A stretch of DNA of 64,000 nt from Enhydrobacter sp. (GCA_025808875.1 CP075528.1:1672473-1736472); one strand, 5' to 3'; positions 38,486-46,592 are shown, numbered from the stretch's first letter. Made by a program: numbers and translations. Notes: generated by a model from the letters alone, not told the origin.

Positions 38486-39658
38486 ATGATTCCCAACGCC
38501 ATGCCGCCCTTCGATTTCGGATTGGGCGAGACCGCCGATGCGCTGCGCGAGCAGGTCCAGCGCTTTGCCGCCGATCAGGTCGCGCCGATCGCGGCGGAGC
38601 TCGACAAGACCGACCGTTTCCCGCGCGAGCTGTGGCCGCGGATGGGCGAGCTCGGCCTGCACGGCATCACGGTCGAGGAGGAATATGGCGGCTCGGGCCT
38701 CGGCTATCTCGAGCACGTCGTCGCCGTCGAGGAGCTGAGCCGCGCCTCGGCCGCCGTGGGCCTGAGCTACGGCGCGCATTCCAATCTCTGCGTCAACCAG
38801 ATCAGGCGCAACGGCAGCGACGACCAGAAGCGCCGCTTCCTGCCTGGGCTGATTTCGGGCGAGCATGTCGGCAGCCTGGCGATGAGCGAATCGGGCGCGG
38901 GATCCGACGTCGTGTCGATGAAGCTGCGCGCCGACAAGAAGGGCGACCGCTACGTGCTCAACGGCACCAAGATGTGGATCACCAACAGCCCGGACGCGCA
39001 GGTCGTCGTCGTCTACGCCAAGACCGACCCGAGTGCCGGACCGCGCGGCATCACCGCCTTCATCGTCGAGACAGACGCCAAGGGCTTCAAGGTGGCGCAG
39101 AAGCTCGACAAGATGGGCATGCGCGGCTCCTCGACCGGCGAGCTGGTGTTCGAGGATTGCGAGATCCCCGAGGAGAACGTGCTGGGCGCCGTCGGCAAGG
39201 GCGTCAACGTGCTGATGAGCGGGCTCGACTACGAGCGCGCCGTGCTGGCGGCCGGGCCGCTCGGCATCATGCAATCGGCGATGGACATCGTGATCCCCTA
39301 CGTCCACGAGCGCCGCCAGTTCGGCCAGCCGATCGGTGAGTTCCAGCTCGTGCAGGGCAAGCTCGCCGACATGTACACGACGATGAACGCCTGCAAGTCC
39401 TATGTGTATGCCGTCGCCAAGTCGTGCGATCGCGGCCAGACCACGCGCAAGGATTCCGCCGGCGCGATCCTCTACGCGGCCGAGAAGGCGACCCAGGTGG
39501 CGCTCGACGCCATCCAGCTCCTGGGCGGCAACGGCTATATCAACGACTATCCGACCGGCCGCCTGCTGCGCGACGCCAAGCTCTATGAGATCGGCGCCGG
39601 CACCAGCGAGATCCGCCGCATGCTGATCGGACGCGAGCTGTTCGCCGAAACGGCGTGA
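38486..39658 (+). CDS. ivd: Isovaleryl-CoA dehydrogenase
   Basis: A 390-residue acyl-CoA dehydrogenase. Signature blocks include [65 protein letters not shown], the catalytic glutamate region [16 protein letters not shown] of the isovaleryl-type enzymes, and [44 protein letters not shown]. It oxidises isovaleryl-CoA in leucine breakdown and passes electrons to ETF. The usual neighbours of ivd (methylcrotonyl-CoA carboxylase, HMG-CoA lyase) are not here; a TetR gene and an acyl-CoA synthetase gene follow instead. Confidence 0.94.
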   Translation: MIPNAMPPFDFGLGETADALREQVQRFAADQVAPIAAELDKTDRFPRELWPRMGELGLHGITVEEEYGGSGLGYLEHVVAVEELSRASAAVGLSYGAHSNLCVNQIRRNGSDDQKRRFLPGLISGEHVGSLAMSESGAGSDVVSMKLRADKKGDRYVLNGTKMWITNSPDAQVVVVYAKTDPSAGPRGITAFIVETDAKGFKVAQKLDKMGMRGSSTGELVFEDCEIPEENVLGAVGKGVNVLMSGLDYERAVLAAGPLGIMQSAMDIVIPYVHERRQFGQPIGEFQLVQGKLADMYTTMNACKSYVYAVAKSCDRGQTTRKDSAGAILYAAEKATQVALDAIQLLGGNGYINDYPTGRLLRDAKLYEIGAGTSEIRRMLIGRELFAETA

Positions 39659-39688
39659 TTGACACGCGAGCGGGTTCTTCCGTACACA
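39659..39688 (+). promoter_or_regulatory. Promoter of the TetR gene
   Basis: A perfect TTGACA at 39659-39664, directly behind the ivd stop codon, is spaced 18 bases from TACACA (39683-39688). The -10 box lies inside the left arm of the palindrome at 39673-39705, so repressor binding would block polymerase. Confidence 0.6.
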
Positions 39689-39705
39689 CTGTGTACCTAA
39701 GAACC
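39673..39705. promoter_or_regulatory. 33-bp palindrome, probable TetR operator
   Basis: The sequence is symmetric about C39689: GGTTCTT (39673-39679) matches AAGAACC (39699-39705), and GTACACA (39682-39688) matches TGTGTAC (39690-39696). Fourteen of sixteen position pairs are complementary; only the pairs 39680/39698 and 39681/39697 fail. It ends one base before the ATG of the TetR gene and covers its -10 box, the arrangement of an autoregulatory operator. Confidence 0.8.
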
Positions 39706-40296
39706 ATGCCGCGTTATCTCACCGAAAAGGACATCGCCGACTTCCGCGCCGAGCTGTGCCAGGTCGCGACGGAGCGGTTTGCCAAGCACGGCTACGAAGG
39801 CGTCACCATGCGCCAGCTCGCGGAGGCGCTGGGCTGCAGCCCCAAGACGCCGTACCGCTACTTCAAGGACAAGGCCGACATCCTCGCCACGGTGCGCGCG
39901 CAGGCCTTCGCCAAGTTCGCCGACGCGCTCGAGGCGGCCGCAAAGGGCCCTGTCGAAGGGCAGGGACGGCGCGTGACGGACGCCTATGTCGCTTTCGCGC
40001 TCAGGAACCCGCATGCCTATCGCATCATGTTCGACATCGACGCGCCGGTCGACGAGAAGCATCCGGAGCTCGGGCCGGCGGCGAAGCGGGCGGCGCGCTA
40101 CATCACGCGCGGCGCCGAGCAGATGGCGGCGGCCGGCCTGATCGGCGTCGATCCGCAGCTGTTCGGCTGGTCGACCTGGGCGGCGCTGCACGGCATCGTC
40201 ATGCTGCACCAGTCGGGCATGCTGACGCACGGACCCGACCACAGGAAATTGTCGGCCTTCGTCGGCGCGACGATGTTCAAGGGAGCGAAGCGATGA
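39706..40296 (+). CDS. TetR family transcriptional regulator
   Basis: A 196-residue TetR-type regulator. The helix-turn-helix spans about residues 15-55 (RFAKHGYEGVTMRQLAEALGCSPKTPYRYFKDKADIL); the C-terminal part is the WHG-like ligand domain. The ATG at 39706 immediately follows a long palindrome that holds the promoter, and no Shine-Dalgarno sequence is present, so the mRNA is likely to have a very short leader. It overlaps the acyl-CoA synthetase gene by ATGA, so it probably controls that gene and senses an acyl-CoA or acid. Confidence 0.9.
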   Translation: MPRYLTEKDIADFRAELCQVATERFAKHGYEGVTMRQLAEALGCSPKTPYRYFKDKADILATVRAQAFAKFADALEAAAKGPVEGQGRRVTDAYVAFALRNPHAYRIMFDIDAPVDEKHPELGPAAKRAARYITRGAEQMAAAGLIGVDPQLFGWSTWAALHGIVMLHQSGMLTHGPDHRKLSAFVGATMFKGAKR

Positions 40297-41828
40297 CACC
40301 GGGCGTGACCGCGGGCGAGCGCTTCCGCAGCTGGGCCGACATCCAGGCCAACGCCGCGCGCGCCGCCGGCGGGCTGGCCGCGCTGGGCGTCGGCGAGGAC
40401 GACAGCGTGGCGATCATGCTGCGCAACGACTTCCCCACCTTCGAGGCCAACATGGCGGCCTCCCAGCTCGGCGCCTACGCCGTGCCGATCAACTGGCATT
40501 TCACGCCGGAGGAGGCGGGCTACATCCTCGCCGATTGCGCCGCCAAGGTGCTGGTGATCCATGCCGACCTGCTGGCGCGGATCGCGCCAGGCGTGCCGGC
40601 CGGGGTGACGGTGCTGGTCGTGCCGACACCGCCGGAGATCGGCGATGCCTATCAGGTGCCTGCGGAGAGGCGAACGCTGCCGGCCGGCGTCGAAGCCTGG
40701 GAGACGTTCGTCGCCCGCAGCGCCCCGAACGCCGCGCCGCCCAGATTGGCGCGCGGCAGCATGATCTACACGTCGGGCACCACCGGCCGGCCGAAGGGCG
40801 TGCGCCGCCGGCCCAGCACGCCCGAGCTGCAGGCCGCCGCCGCCGGCGAGGCCGCCAAATACTGGGGGCTGAAGGCCGATCCGGAGATCGTCGTGCTGAT
40901 GAACGGACCGATGTACCATTCCGCGCCCGCCGCCTACGGCATGGCGAGCGCGCGGCTCGGGCTCTCCATGGTGCTGCAGCCGCGCTTCGACGCCGAGGAC
41001 ATGCTGCGCCTGATCGACCGCCACGGCGTCACCCACATGCACATCGTGCCGACGATGTTCGTTCGCCTGCTGCGGCTGCCCGGCGAGGTCAAGGCGCGAT
41101 ATGACGTCTCCTCGCTGCGCTGGTGCACGCATGGCGCCGCACCGTGCCCGCCGGCGGTGAAGCGGCAGATGATCGAATGGTGGGGGCCGGTCATCAACGA
41201 ATACTACGGCGCCACCGAGACCGGCATCGTGGTCTGGCACGATTCGAAAGAGGCGCTCGCCAAGCCGGGGACCGTCGGGCGCGTCGTCGATGGCGCCACG
41301 CTGCGCATCGTCGACGAGGAGGGCCGTGACGTGAAGCAGGGTGAGATCGGCGAGATCTACCTGCGCGGGCCGCACCTCGCTGAGTTCACCTACAACAATG
41401 ACGACGCCAAGCGCCGCGAGGTCGCCCTGGGCGATCTCGTGACGGTGGGCGACGTCGGCTACCAGGACGCCGACGGCTTCGTCTTCCTGTGCGATCGCAA
41501 GCGCGACATGATCATCTCCGGCGGGGTCAACATCTATCCGGCCGAGATCGAGTCGGTGTTGATCCAGATGCCCGGGGTGCGCGATTGTGCCGTCTTCGGC
41601 ATCCCGGACGAGGAATTCGGCGAGCAGATCTGCGCCCATGTCGAGCCGCAGGCGGGGGCCGTGCTCGACGCGACGGCCGTGCGCGCCTACCTGGCCCGGC
41701 ACGTGGCGCGTTACAAGGTGCCGCGGGTGATCGAGTTCGATGCCGCTCTGCCGCGGGAGGATTCGGGCAAGATCTTCAAGCGCAAGCTGCGCGCGCCCTA
41801 CTGGGAAAAGGCCGGGCGCGCCATCTAG
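40293..41828 (+). CDS. AMP-forming acyl-CoA synthetase
   Basis: A 511-residue member of the ANL superfamily. The P-loop-like motif MIYTSGTTGRPKGV lies at about residue 157, the A5 motif NEYYGATETG at about 307, and the hinge and C-terminal motifs DRKRDMIISGGVNIYPAEIE and REDSGKIFKRKLR hold the catalytic lysine. It activates a carboxylic acid to its CoA ester via an acyl-AMP. The family does not tell the acid; the coupling to a TetR gene and position after ivd suggest a short or branched chain acid. Confidence 0.92.
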   Translation: MTPGVTAGERFRSWADIQANAARAAGGLAALGVGEDDSVAIMLRNDFPTFEANMAASQLGAYAVPINWHFTPEEAGYILADCAAKVLVIHADLLARIAPGVPAGVTVLVVPTPPEIGDAYQVPAERRTLPAGVEAWETFVARSAPNAAPPRLARGSMIYTSGTTGRPKGVRRRPSTPELQAAAAGEAAKYWGLKADPEIVVLMNGPMYHSAPAAYGMASARLGLSMVLQPRFDAEDMLRLIDRHGVTHMHIVPTMFVRLLRLPGEVKARYDVSSLRWCTHGAAPCPPAVKRQMIEWWGPVINEYYGATETGIVVWHDSKEALAKPGTVGRVVDGATLRIVDEEGRDVKQGEIGEIYLRGPHLAEFTYNNDDAKRREVALGDLVTVGDVGYQDADGFVFLCDRKRDMIISGGVNIYPAEIESVLIQMPGVRDCAVFGIPDEEFGEQICAHVEPQAGAVLDATAVRAYLARHVARYKVPRVIEFDAALPREDSGKIFKRKLRAPYWEKAGRAI

Positions 41829-41849
41829 GGCCTTTCGTGGCGGTCGGGG

Positions 41850-41874
41850 TTTTGGCGATTTTGGCGATTTTGGC
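41850..41874 (+). repeat. Three 9-bp tandem units (TTTTGGCGA)
   Basis: TTTTGGCGA at 41850-41858 and 41859-41867, then TTTTGGC at 41868-41874. T-rich against a GC-rich background, 21 bases after the synthetase stop. Confidence 0.85.
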
Positions 41875-41947
41875 AGGCATCTTCGGATACCCCCTCGATG
41901 CCTCAGTGAGACATTCGGGAGAATATCCAATCAGATCAATGGTTTGT

Positions 41948-41970
41948 GATGTCTCTCCCCGTGAGACATC
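41948..41970. terminator. Hairpin between convergent genes, repeated GAGACATC arms
   Basis: GATGTCTC (41948-41955) and GAGACATC (41963-41970) form a perfect 8-bp stem with a 7-base loop. Another GAGACATC copy follows at 41974-41981 and GTGAGACAT occurs at 41906-41914. Without a T run it may act as a transcript end structure or as a protein binding site. Confidence 0.4.
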
Positions 41971-42123
41971 GATGAGACATCGGCCCTGTGGAAGAGTGGA
42001 CGCGGTGGACTCGGTGGACTCGGCGGACAGTGAGGATTCGTGGACGAATCGCCTCGAATGCCGGTGCCATCGGCATCCGAGGCGTCCTCGGCGAGTGGAC
42101 GCACCGCGGACGCCGGGAAGAGT

Positions 42124-42921
42124 CTAGGCTGCGGGGAACTGCTGTTCGCCGAGACGGTAGGTGCGCACGAACTCGTCGAGCCCGTGGCTACCGCCGTTGA
42201 CCAACCTGCGGGCCGTCTTCAGGTCCTGGTCGAGGAGCGCGACCTTGATCTCGATTTCGACCGCCTTGAGGAAGGCGGCGAGGATCCGGCCGGCGACGAC
42301 CGAATCGTTGCCGAGCTCGGGGTTGGCCTCGAGGCCGACGCCGAGCGCCTTGCCGATGCGCCGATAGTTCGAACGGCCGGTGAGCTGGACGAAGCCACGT
42401 CCCTTGAAGCGATCGCCGTCCGGCTTGCCCTTGTTCCCGAGGTCGCCGCGATTGTCGTAGAGGTCGAAGGGGTGCCCGTTCGGCGAGGTGTTGTATTGCG
42501 AGAGCCCCTCCGAGATCGGCACGAATTGCGCCGTCTCGGCGCGGATGGTGCCGAGCGCCATCAGCACCATGAGCCTGTCGCCGATTCCCGCCTGCGCCAG
42601 TGCGCCCGTCACGTTCGGCAGATGCGTCTTGATGTTGCCGATGAAGGTCCCCGGAAACATCAACGCGACCTTCTGCACCGTCACGTCGCCGGTGATGTCC
42701 GGCAGCTTGTCGACCCTGATCATGCCGAGGGCGGCCTGGGTGCGCACGCCGGCGACGCCGTCATGCACCAGCCCCGCGCCTTTCTGGAAGGCGATGACGG
42801 CGGCCTGCGTGCCGGGACCGAAATCGCCGTCGACGATTCCCGGATTGAATCCCGCTTTCTGCAGGGCTGTCTGCAGGCGCTTGACGCCGGGCCCGCTGTC
42901 GCCAAGTTTGAACGTCGCCAT
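42124..42921 (-). CDS. Peptidoglycan-binding, GH19-like lysozyme (endolysin-like)
   Basis: A 265-residue protein. An N-terminal PG_binding_1 domain spans about residues 8-65 (GPGVKRLQTALQKAGFNPGIVDGDFGPGTQAAVIAFQKGAGL). The C-terminal part has the chitinase/lysozyme family 19 pattern with a glutamate region RAETAQFVPISE and FKGRGFVQLTGRSNYRRIG. It should cleave peptidoglycan. No signal peptide is present, as in phage endolysins, but no other phage gene is nearby. GGGGAG precedes the ATG at 42921. It is divergent from the sulfite-oxidase-like gene. Confidence 0.83.
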   Translation of the reverse strand: MATFKLGDSGPGVKRLQTALQKAGFNPGIVDGDFGPGTQAAVIAFQKGAGLVHDGVAGVRTQAALGMIRVDKLPDITGDVTVQKVALMFPGTFIGNIKTHLPNVTGALAQAGIGDRLMVLMALGTIRAETAQFVPISEGLSQYNTSPNGHPFDLYDNRGDLGNKGKPDGDRFKGRGFVQLTGRSNYRRIGKALGVGLEANPELGNDSVVAGRILAAFLKAVEIEIKVALLDQDLKTARRLVNGGSHGLDEFVRTYRLGEQQFPAA

Positions 42922-42987
42922 GCGATTCTCCCCCGAAATCACGCGACAGTAGCATGGTGCGGCGTCGGTACAACCAGGATGCATGTC

Positions 42988-43662
42988 ATGTCGGACGACG
43001 ACATCAGCCTCTTCGGCAAGCTCAAGAACAAGCTGATCGACAGCAAGCGGAAGTGGGCCGAGGATGGCCGCCTGCTGACCGGCAGGACGGCGAGCCACGG
43101 CCAGCGCCTGCCGCCCGGCCAGCGTCGGGTCGAGACCTGGCCCGTGCTCGATCTCGGCGTGCAGCCCGAGATCCCGACTCATGCCTGGCGGCTGTTCGTC
43201 GACGGCGCGGTCGACAACCCGACGACCTGGAAGTGGGGCGAGTTCACCGACCTGCCGGCGACGCGGCTCGTGACCGACATCCATTGCGTGACGGCCTGGT
43301 CGCGCTACGACAACAAGTGGGAAGGCGTGAGCGCACGGGATCTACTCGCCATCGTCCGGCCGAAGGCCGAGGCGCAGCACGTCATTTTCCACTCCTACGA
43401 CACCTACACGACCAACGTGCCGCTCGCCGATTTCACCGCCGAGGACGTGCTGCTGGCCTGGAGCTGGAACGGCGAGCCGATCAGCCGGGAGCATGGCGGG
43501 CCGTTGCGCGTTGTCATCCCGAAGCTCTATTTCTGGAAGAGCGCCAAGTGGATCAAGCGCATCGAGTTCTCCCAGCTCGACAAGCCGGGCTTCTGGGAGG
43601 TGCGCGGCTATCACAACTACGGCGATCCCTGGCTCGAGCAACGCTACGACGAGGAGACATGA
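42988..43662 (+). CDS. Sulfite oxidase-like molybdopterin oxidoreductase
   Basis: A 224-residue protein with the oxidoreductase molybdopterin-binding domain: LPPGQRRVETWPVLDLG, WKWGEFTDLPATRLVTDIHCVTAWSRYDNKWEGV with the molybdenum-ligand cysteine in DIHCVTAWS, and a C-terminal EHGGPLRVVIPKLYFWKSAKWIKRIEF. No dimerisation domain and no signal peptide, so it is the short cytoplasmic type whose substrate is unknown. An AGGA element favours the ATG at 42988 over that at 42979. The stop is two bases before the glutathione peroxidase start. Confidence 0.88.
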   Translation: MSDDDISLFGKLKNKLIDSKRKWAEDGRLLTGRTASHGQRLPPGQRRVETWPVLDLGVQPEIPTHAWRLFVDGAVDNPTTWKWGEFTDLPATRLVTDIHCVTAWSRYDNKWEGVSARDLLAIVRPKAEAQHVIFHSYDTYTTNVPLADFTAEDVLLAWSWNGEPISREHGGPLRVVIPKLYFWKSAKWIKRIEFSQLDKPGFWEVRGYHNYGDPWLEQRYDEET

Positions 43663-43664
43663 CA

Positions 43665-44147
43665 ATGGCTTCGGCGCACGACTACTCCTTCACCACGATC
43701 GACGGCAAACCCCTCGATCTCAAGGACTATGCCGGCAAGGCCGTGCTGGTCGTGAACGTCGCCTCGTTCTGCGGGTTCACGCCGCAGTACAGGGAGCTGC
43801 AGAAGCTGCACGAGACCTACGGACCGAAGGGACTGGTGGTGCTGGGCGTGCCGTCGAACGACTTCGGCGCGCAGGAGCCCAAAACGGAGGCGGAGATCGC
43901 CAGGTTCTGCGAGACCAGCTTCGGCGTCACCTTTCCGATGACGGCCAAGCAGAAGGTCGTCGGGCTCGACGCGCACGGCCTCTATCAATGGATTTCGGGC
44001 GAGGCGGGCGAGGCGGCGGCGCCGAAATGGAACTTCCACAAGTATCTGATCGGCAAGGACGGCAAGCTCGCCGGCGCCTGGCCGAGCAAGGTCGGTCCGC
44101 TGGCGCCCGAGATCACCGGCGCCGTGCAGATGGCGTTGGCGGGTTAG
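43665..44147 (+). CDS. Glutathione peroxidase (cysteine type)
   Basis: A 160-residue peroxidase. The catalytic residues are Cys36 in NVASFCGFTPQY, Gln70 in NDFGAQEP and Trp122 in KWNFHKYLI; a UGC cysteine codon takes the place of selenocysteine. It reduces peroxides with glutathione or thioredoxin. GAGGAG at 43651-43656 favours the ATG at 43665. It is co-transcribed with the sulfite-oxidase-like gene, and its end overlaps the convergent glycosylase gene by four bases. Confidence 0.93.
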   Translation: MASAHDYSFTTIDGKPLDLKDYAGKAVLVVNVASFCGFTPQYRELQKLHETYGPKGLVVLGVPSNDFGAQEPKTEAEIARFCETSFGVTFPMTAKQKVVGLDAHGLYQWISGEAGEAAAPKWNFHKYLIGKDGKLAGAWPSKVGPLAPEITGAVQMALAG

Positions 44148-44794
44148 CTCCTCAGCACCTCGCGGATCTTCTCGAACACGTCGTGAAACATCGCGGTCGT
44201 GAGCCGGCCGGTGTTCGTGTTGTAGCGCGAGCAGTGATAGCTGTCGGCGAGGGTGAGGCCGGTCGGCAGCGCGTGCAGGCGGCCATGGATGAAGGGATAG
44301 GCGCCGGCGGGGCGCACCGTCAGCGCCCGCAGCACCTGGTCGTGCGCGCCCTTGCCGAGCGCCAGGATCACTTTGACCTCGGGCATTACCGCCAGCTCGG
44401 CCTGCAGGAACGGCCGGCACTGTGCGAACTCCTGCGGGGTCGGCTTGTTCTCCGGCGGCAGGCAGCGTACCGCGTTGGCGATGCGCGCCTCGATGAGCCG
44501 CAACCCGTCGTTGGGATCGGCGCGAAAGGTGCCCTGGGCGAAGCGGTACTTCAGCAGGGTGGAATAGAGCAGGTCGCCGGCATAGTCGCCGGTGAAGGGG
44601 CGGCCCGTGCGGTTGGCGCCCTTCATGCCGGGCGCCAGGCCGACGATCAGCAGTCGAGCGTCGAGGCCGCCGAACGAGCGGACTGGGGCATTGTGCCAAT
44701 CCGGATACTGAGCGCGCAGACCGTCGCGAAAGGCGACGAGCCTGGAGCAGCGCGGACAATCGAGCGGCGGCTCCGCGAAGCGGGACGCGGCCAC
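44144..44794 (-). CDS. Uracil-DNA glycosylase, family 5-like (UdgB)
   Basis: A 216-residue DNA repair enzyme of the iron-sulfur glycosylase group. The first cluster cysteines are Cys13 and Cys16 in DCPRCSRLVAFR. The active site block is LLIVGLAPGMKGANRTGRPFTGDYAGDLLY, where position of the motif fits family 5 rather than family 4, and the C-terminal motif is HCSRYNTNTGRLT. It removes uracil and some oxidised pyrimidines. The start is a GTG ten bases behind the NYN gene, so the two are probably one operon. Confidence 0.85.
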   Translation of the reverse strand: MAASRFAEPPLDCPRCSRLVAFRDGLRAQYPDWHNAPVRSFGGLDARLLIVGLAPGMKGANRTGRPFTGDYAGDLLYSTLLKYRFAQGTFRADPNDGLRLIEARIANAVRCLPPENKPTPQEFAQCRPFLQAELAVMPEVKVILALGKGAHDQVLRALTVRPAGAYPFIHGRLHALPTGLTLADSYHCSRYNTNTGRLTTAMFHDVFEKIREVLRS

Positions 44795-44804
44795 GGCGTA
44801 GCGG

Positions 44805-45440
44805 TCAGGCCGTGCGCATCAGGTGCTCGGACGGCGCCTCGTCGTTCAGCGGATCGAGTTCGCGATGGCCGTTGCCGGCGAGGGCGGGGCGAGGGGCGCG
44901 CTCCGAGGGATTGCGCGCGATCAGCGGCGCCAATTCGGCGAGCTCGATGAAGTCGTCGGCCTGGCGGCGCAATTCGTCGGCCACCATCGGCGGCGAGGAC
45001 TTGATGGTGCTGACCACGGAGACCCGCAGACCCTTGCGCTGCACCGCCTCGACGAGGCGGCGGAAGTCGCCGTCGCCGGAGAACAGGATCACATGGTCCA
45101 GATGCTCGGCCATCTCGAGCACGTCGATGGCCAGCTCGATGTCCATGTTGCCCTTGATCTTGCGCCGGCCCATGGCGTCGGTGAATTCCTTGGTCGGCTT
45201 GGTCACCATCGTGTAGCCGTTGTAGTCGAGCCAATCGATCAACGGCCGGATCGGCGAGTATTCCTGGTCCTCGACCAGCGCCGTGTAGTAGTAGGCGCGC
45301 ACCAGCCGGCCCTTCTCGCGGAACACTTTCAGCAGGCGGCGGTAGTCGATGTCGAAGCCCAACGCTCGGGCGGCGGAATAAAGATTGGCACCGTCGATGA
45401 AGAGGGCGACACGCTCGTTGTCGTAAAAATTGCCTTTCAT
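44805..45440 (-). CDS. NYN domain RNase (LabA/DUF88 family)
   Basis: A 211-residue protein with a PIN-like NYN domain: ALFIDGANLYSAARAL with Asp16, IKGNMDIELAIDVLEMA and ILFSGDGDFRRLVEAVQRKGLRVSVVS supply the acidic metal-binding residues. Such proteins are predicted RNases; the C-terminal tail of about 40 residues is low in conservation. AAAGGA lies before the ATG at 45440. It is divergent from folK across an AT-rich gap of 161 bases, and leads the glycosylase operon. Confidence 0.9.
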   Translation of the reverse strand: MKGNFYDNERVALFIDGANLYSAARALGFDIDYRRLLKVFREKGRLVRAYYYTALVEDQEYSPIRPLIDWLDYNGYTMVTKPTKEFTDAMGRRKIKGNMDIELAIDVLEMAEHLDHVILFSGDGDFRRLVEAVQRKGLRVSVVSTIKSSPPMVADELRRQADDFIELAELAPLIARNPSERAPRPALAGNGHRELDPLNDEAPSEHLMRTA

Positions 45441-45601
45441 GGCGAATATCCTTTTGGCGAAATACGCAGAGGGGACGAATACAATTATCGAGCAGCGGGA
45501 ATTCTGTAACCCACACCTTTCCGGCCGCACTTGAACTTTAAGGCATTCTTTCATTCATCACAAGGGCTTGCGGGCTCTTCCTAGTGGGAAACTTGTGGCA
45601 A

Positions 45602-46123
45602 ATGACAATCTTCGTCGCTTTGGGCGCCAATCTGGACCACCCAAGATATGGGGCTCCGATGGCTACCCTTGCGGCAGCCCTCGAAGAGTTGAACCACCGC
45701 CGCGCGAAAGTCATGCGTGTCTCCCCCTGGTACCGCAGCGCACCGATCCCGCCCTCGGGGCAGCCGTGGTACGTGAATGGTGTTGTCGAGCTGGCGTGGG
45801 AGCGTGGGCCGGATGAACTACTGGCCGAGTTGCACGCCGTCGAAGAGGCTTTCGGCCGGGTCAGGACTGAACCCAATGCCGCTCGACTTATCGATCTCGA
45901 TCTCATTGATTTCAAAAGTGAAATCCGATCCGGTCGGGTCGAGCTGCCGCACCCTAGGATGACGCTCAGAGCCTTCGTCCTGCGGCCATTGGCCGACCTG
46001 TCGCCGGGGTGGCGCCATCCCGTCTCGGGGCTTTCGGTGCGCGATCTGATCGGGCGTTTGGGGCCGGACCAGTCGATCGAGCGACTTCCGGTCAGCTTGC
46101 GTTTTGGGCCCGGCCGAGTATAA
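45602..46123 (+). CDS. folK: 2-amino-4-hydroxy-6-hydroxymethyldihydropteridine pyrophosphokinase
   Basis: A 173-residue folate synthesis enzyme that transfers pyrophosphate to 6-hydroxymethyl-7,8-dihydropterin. Conserved blocks are VALGANLDHP at the N-terminus, VSPWYRSAPIPPSGQPWYVNGVVEL, the ATP-binding segment NAARLIDLDLIDF and LPHPRMTLRAFVLRPLADL. The ATG at 45602 starts right at the first strand; the in-frame GTG at 45584 adds no conserved sequence. It precedes rpoZ and rsh, a familiar alphaproteobacterial order. Confidence 0.94.
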   Translation: MTIFVALGANLDHPRYGAPMATLAAALEELNHRRAKVMRVSPWYRSAPIPPSGQPWYVNGVVELAWERGPDELLAELHAVEEAFGRVRTEPNAARLIDLDLIDFKSEIRSGRVELPHPRMTLRAFVLRPLADLSPGWRHPVSGLSVRDLIGRLGPDQSIERLPVSLRFGPGRV

Positions 46124-46153
46124 CCCGCCGCTCCCGGGAAATCTGAGGTCGCC

Positions 46154-46516
46154 ATGGCGCGTGTCACCGTCGAAGACTGCATCGTGCAGGTGTCGAACCG
46201 TTTCGAACTGGTCATGTATGCCGCCCAGCGCGCGCGCGACATCTCGGCCGGCGCCCAGATCACGCTCGATCGCGATCGCGACAAGAATCCGGTCGTGGCG
46301 CTTCGCGAGATCGCCGACCAGAAGCTCGACCACGATCAGCTCAAGGACTCGTTGATCTCCGGCATGCAGAAACATGCCGACATCGATAAGCCCGAGGAGG
46401 TCAACGAGATGGCCGAACTCGAGCAGGAGCTGGCGGCGGCGCTGGCTCAGGGCGGCGCCGAGGCGGCCCAGCCCAAGGCGCTGCCGATGACCGAGGAAGA
46501 CGACGTTACCGAGTAG
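46154..46516 (+). CDS. rpoZ: RNA polymerase omega subunit
   Basis: A 120-residue omega subunit. The N-terminal [33 protein letters not shown] is the conserved part that clamps the beta-prime subunit. The C-terminal 45 residues are acidic and alanine-rich, as in other alphaproteobacteria. Located directly before rsh, the gene for the (p)ppGpp enzyme that works partly through omega. Confidence 0.95.
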   Translation: MARVTVEDCIVQVSNRFELVMYAAQRARDISAGAQITLDRDRDKNPVVALREIADQKLDHDQLKDSLISGMQKHADIDKPEEVNEMAELEQELAAALAQGGAEAAQPKALPMTEEDDVTE

Positions 46517-46535
46517 CCACAGCGCCGCGGCATTT

Positions 46536-46552
46536 GCAGGGCTCCGCCCTGC
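46536..46552 (+). terminator. Strong hairpin between rpoZ and rsh
   Basis: GCAGGGC (46536-46542), loop TCC, GCCCTGC (46546-46552) form a perfect 7-bp stem. TTTGC (46533-46537) can also pair with GCAAA (46560-46564), giving an alternative, longer fold. No T run follows. Confidence 0.4.
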
Positions 46553-46592
46553 CATGCAGGCAAACAGCGTGGAGTAGCCGCAATCCGCCCCA

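Larger units (their letters stand above)
41829..42123. other. Gene-free gap with several short repeats
   Basis: This 295-base gap lies between the stop of the acyl-CoA synthetase and the end of a convergent hydrolase gene. It holds three 9-base units of TTTTGGCGA type (41850-41874), three direct copies of GAGACAT and one inverted copy (41906-41981), a run of GTGGACTCGG-like units (42005-42027) and a small palindrome ATTCGTGGACGAAT (42036-42049). Short open frames cross it but none has a ribosome site or recognisable content. Confidence 0.7.

Noticed and set aside
41900..42030. CRISPR-like array
   Set aside because: Repeat units are only 7 to 10 bases, irregularly spaced and in both orientations; no cas gene is in the window.
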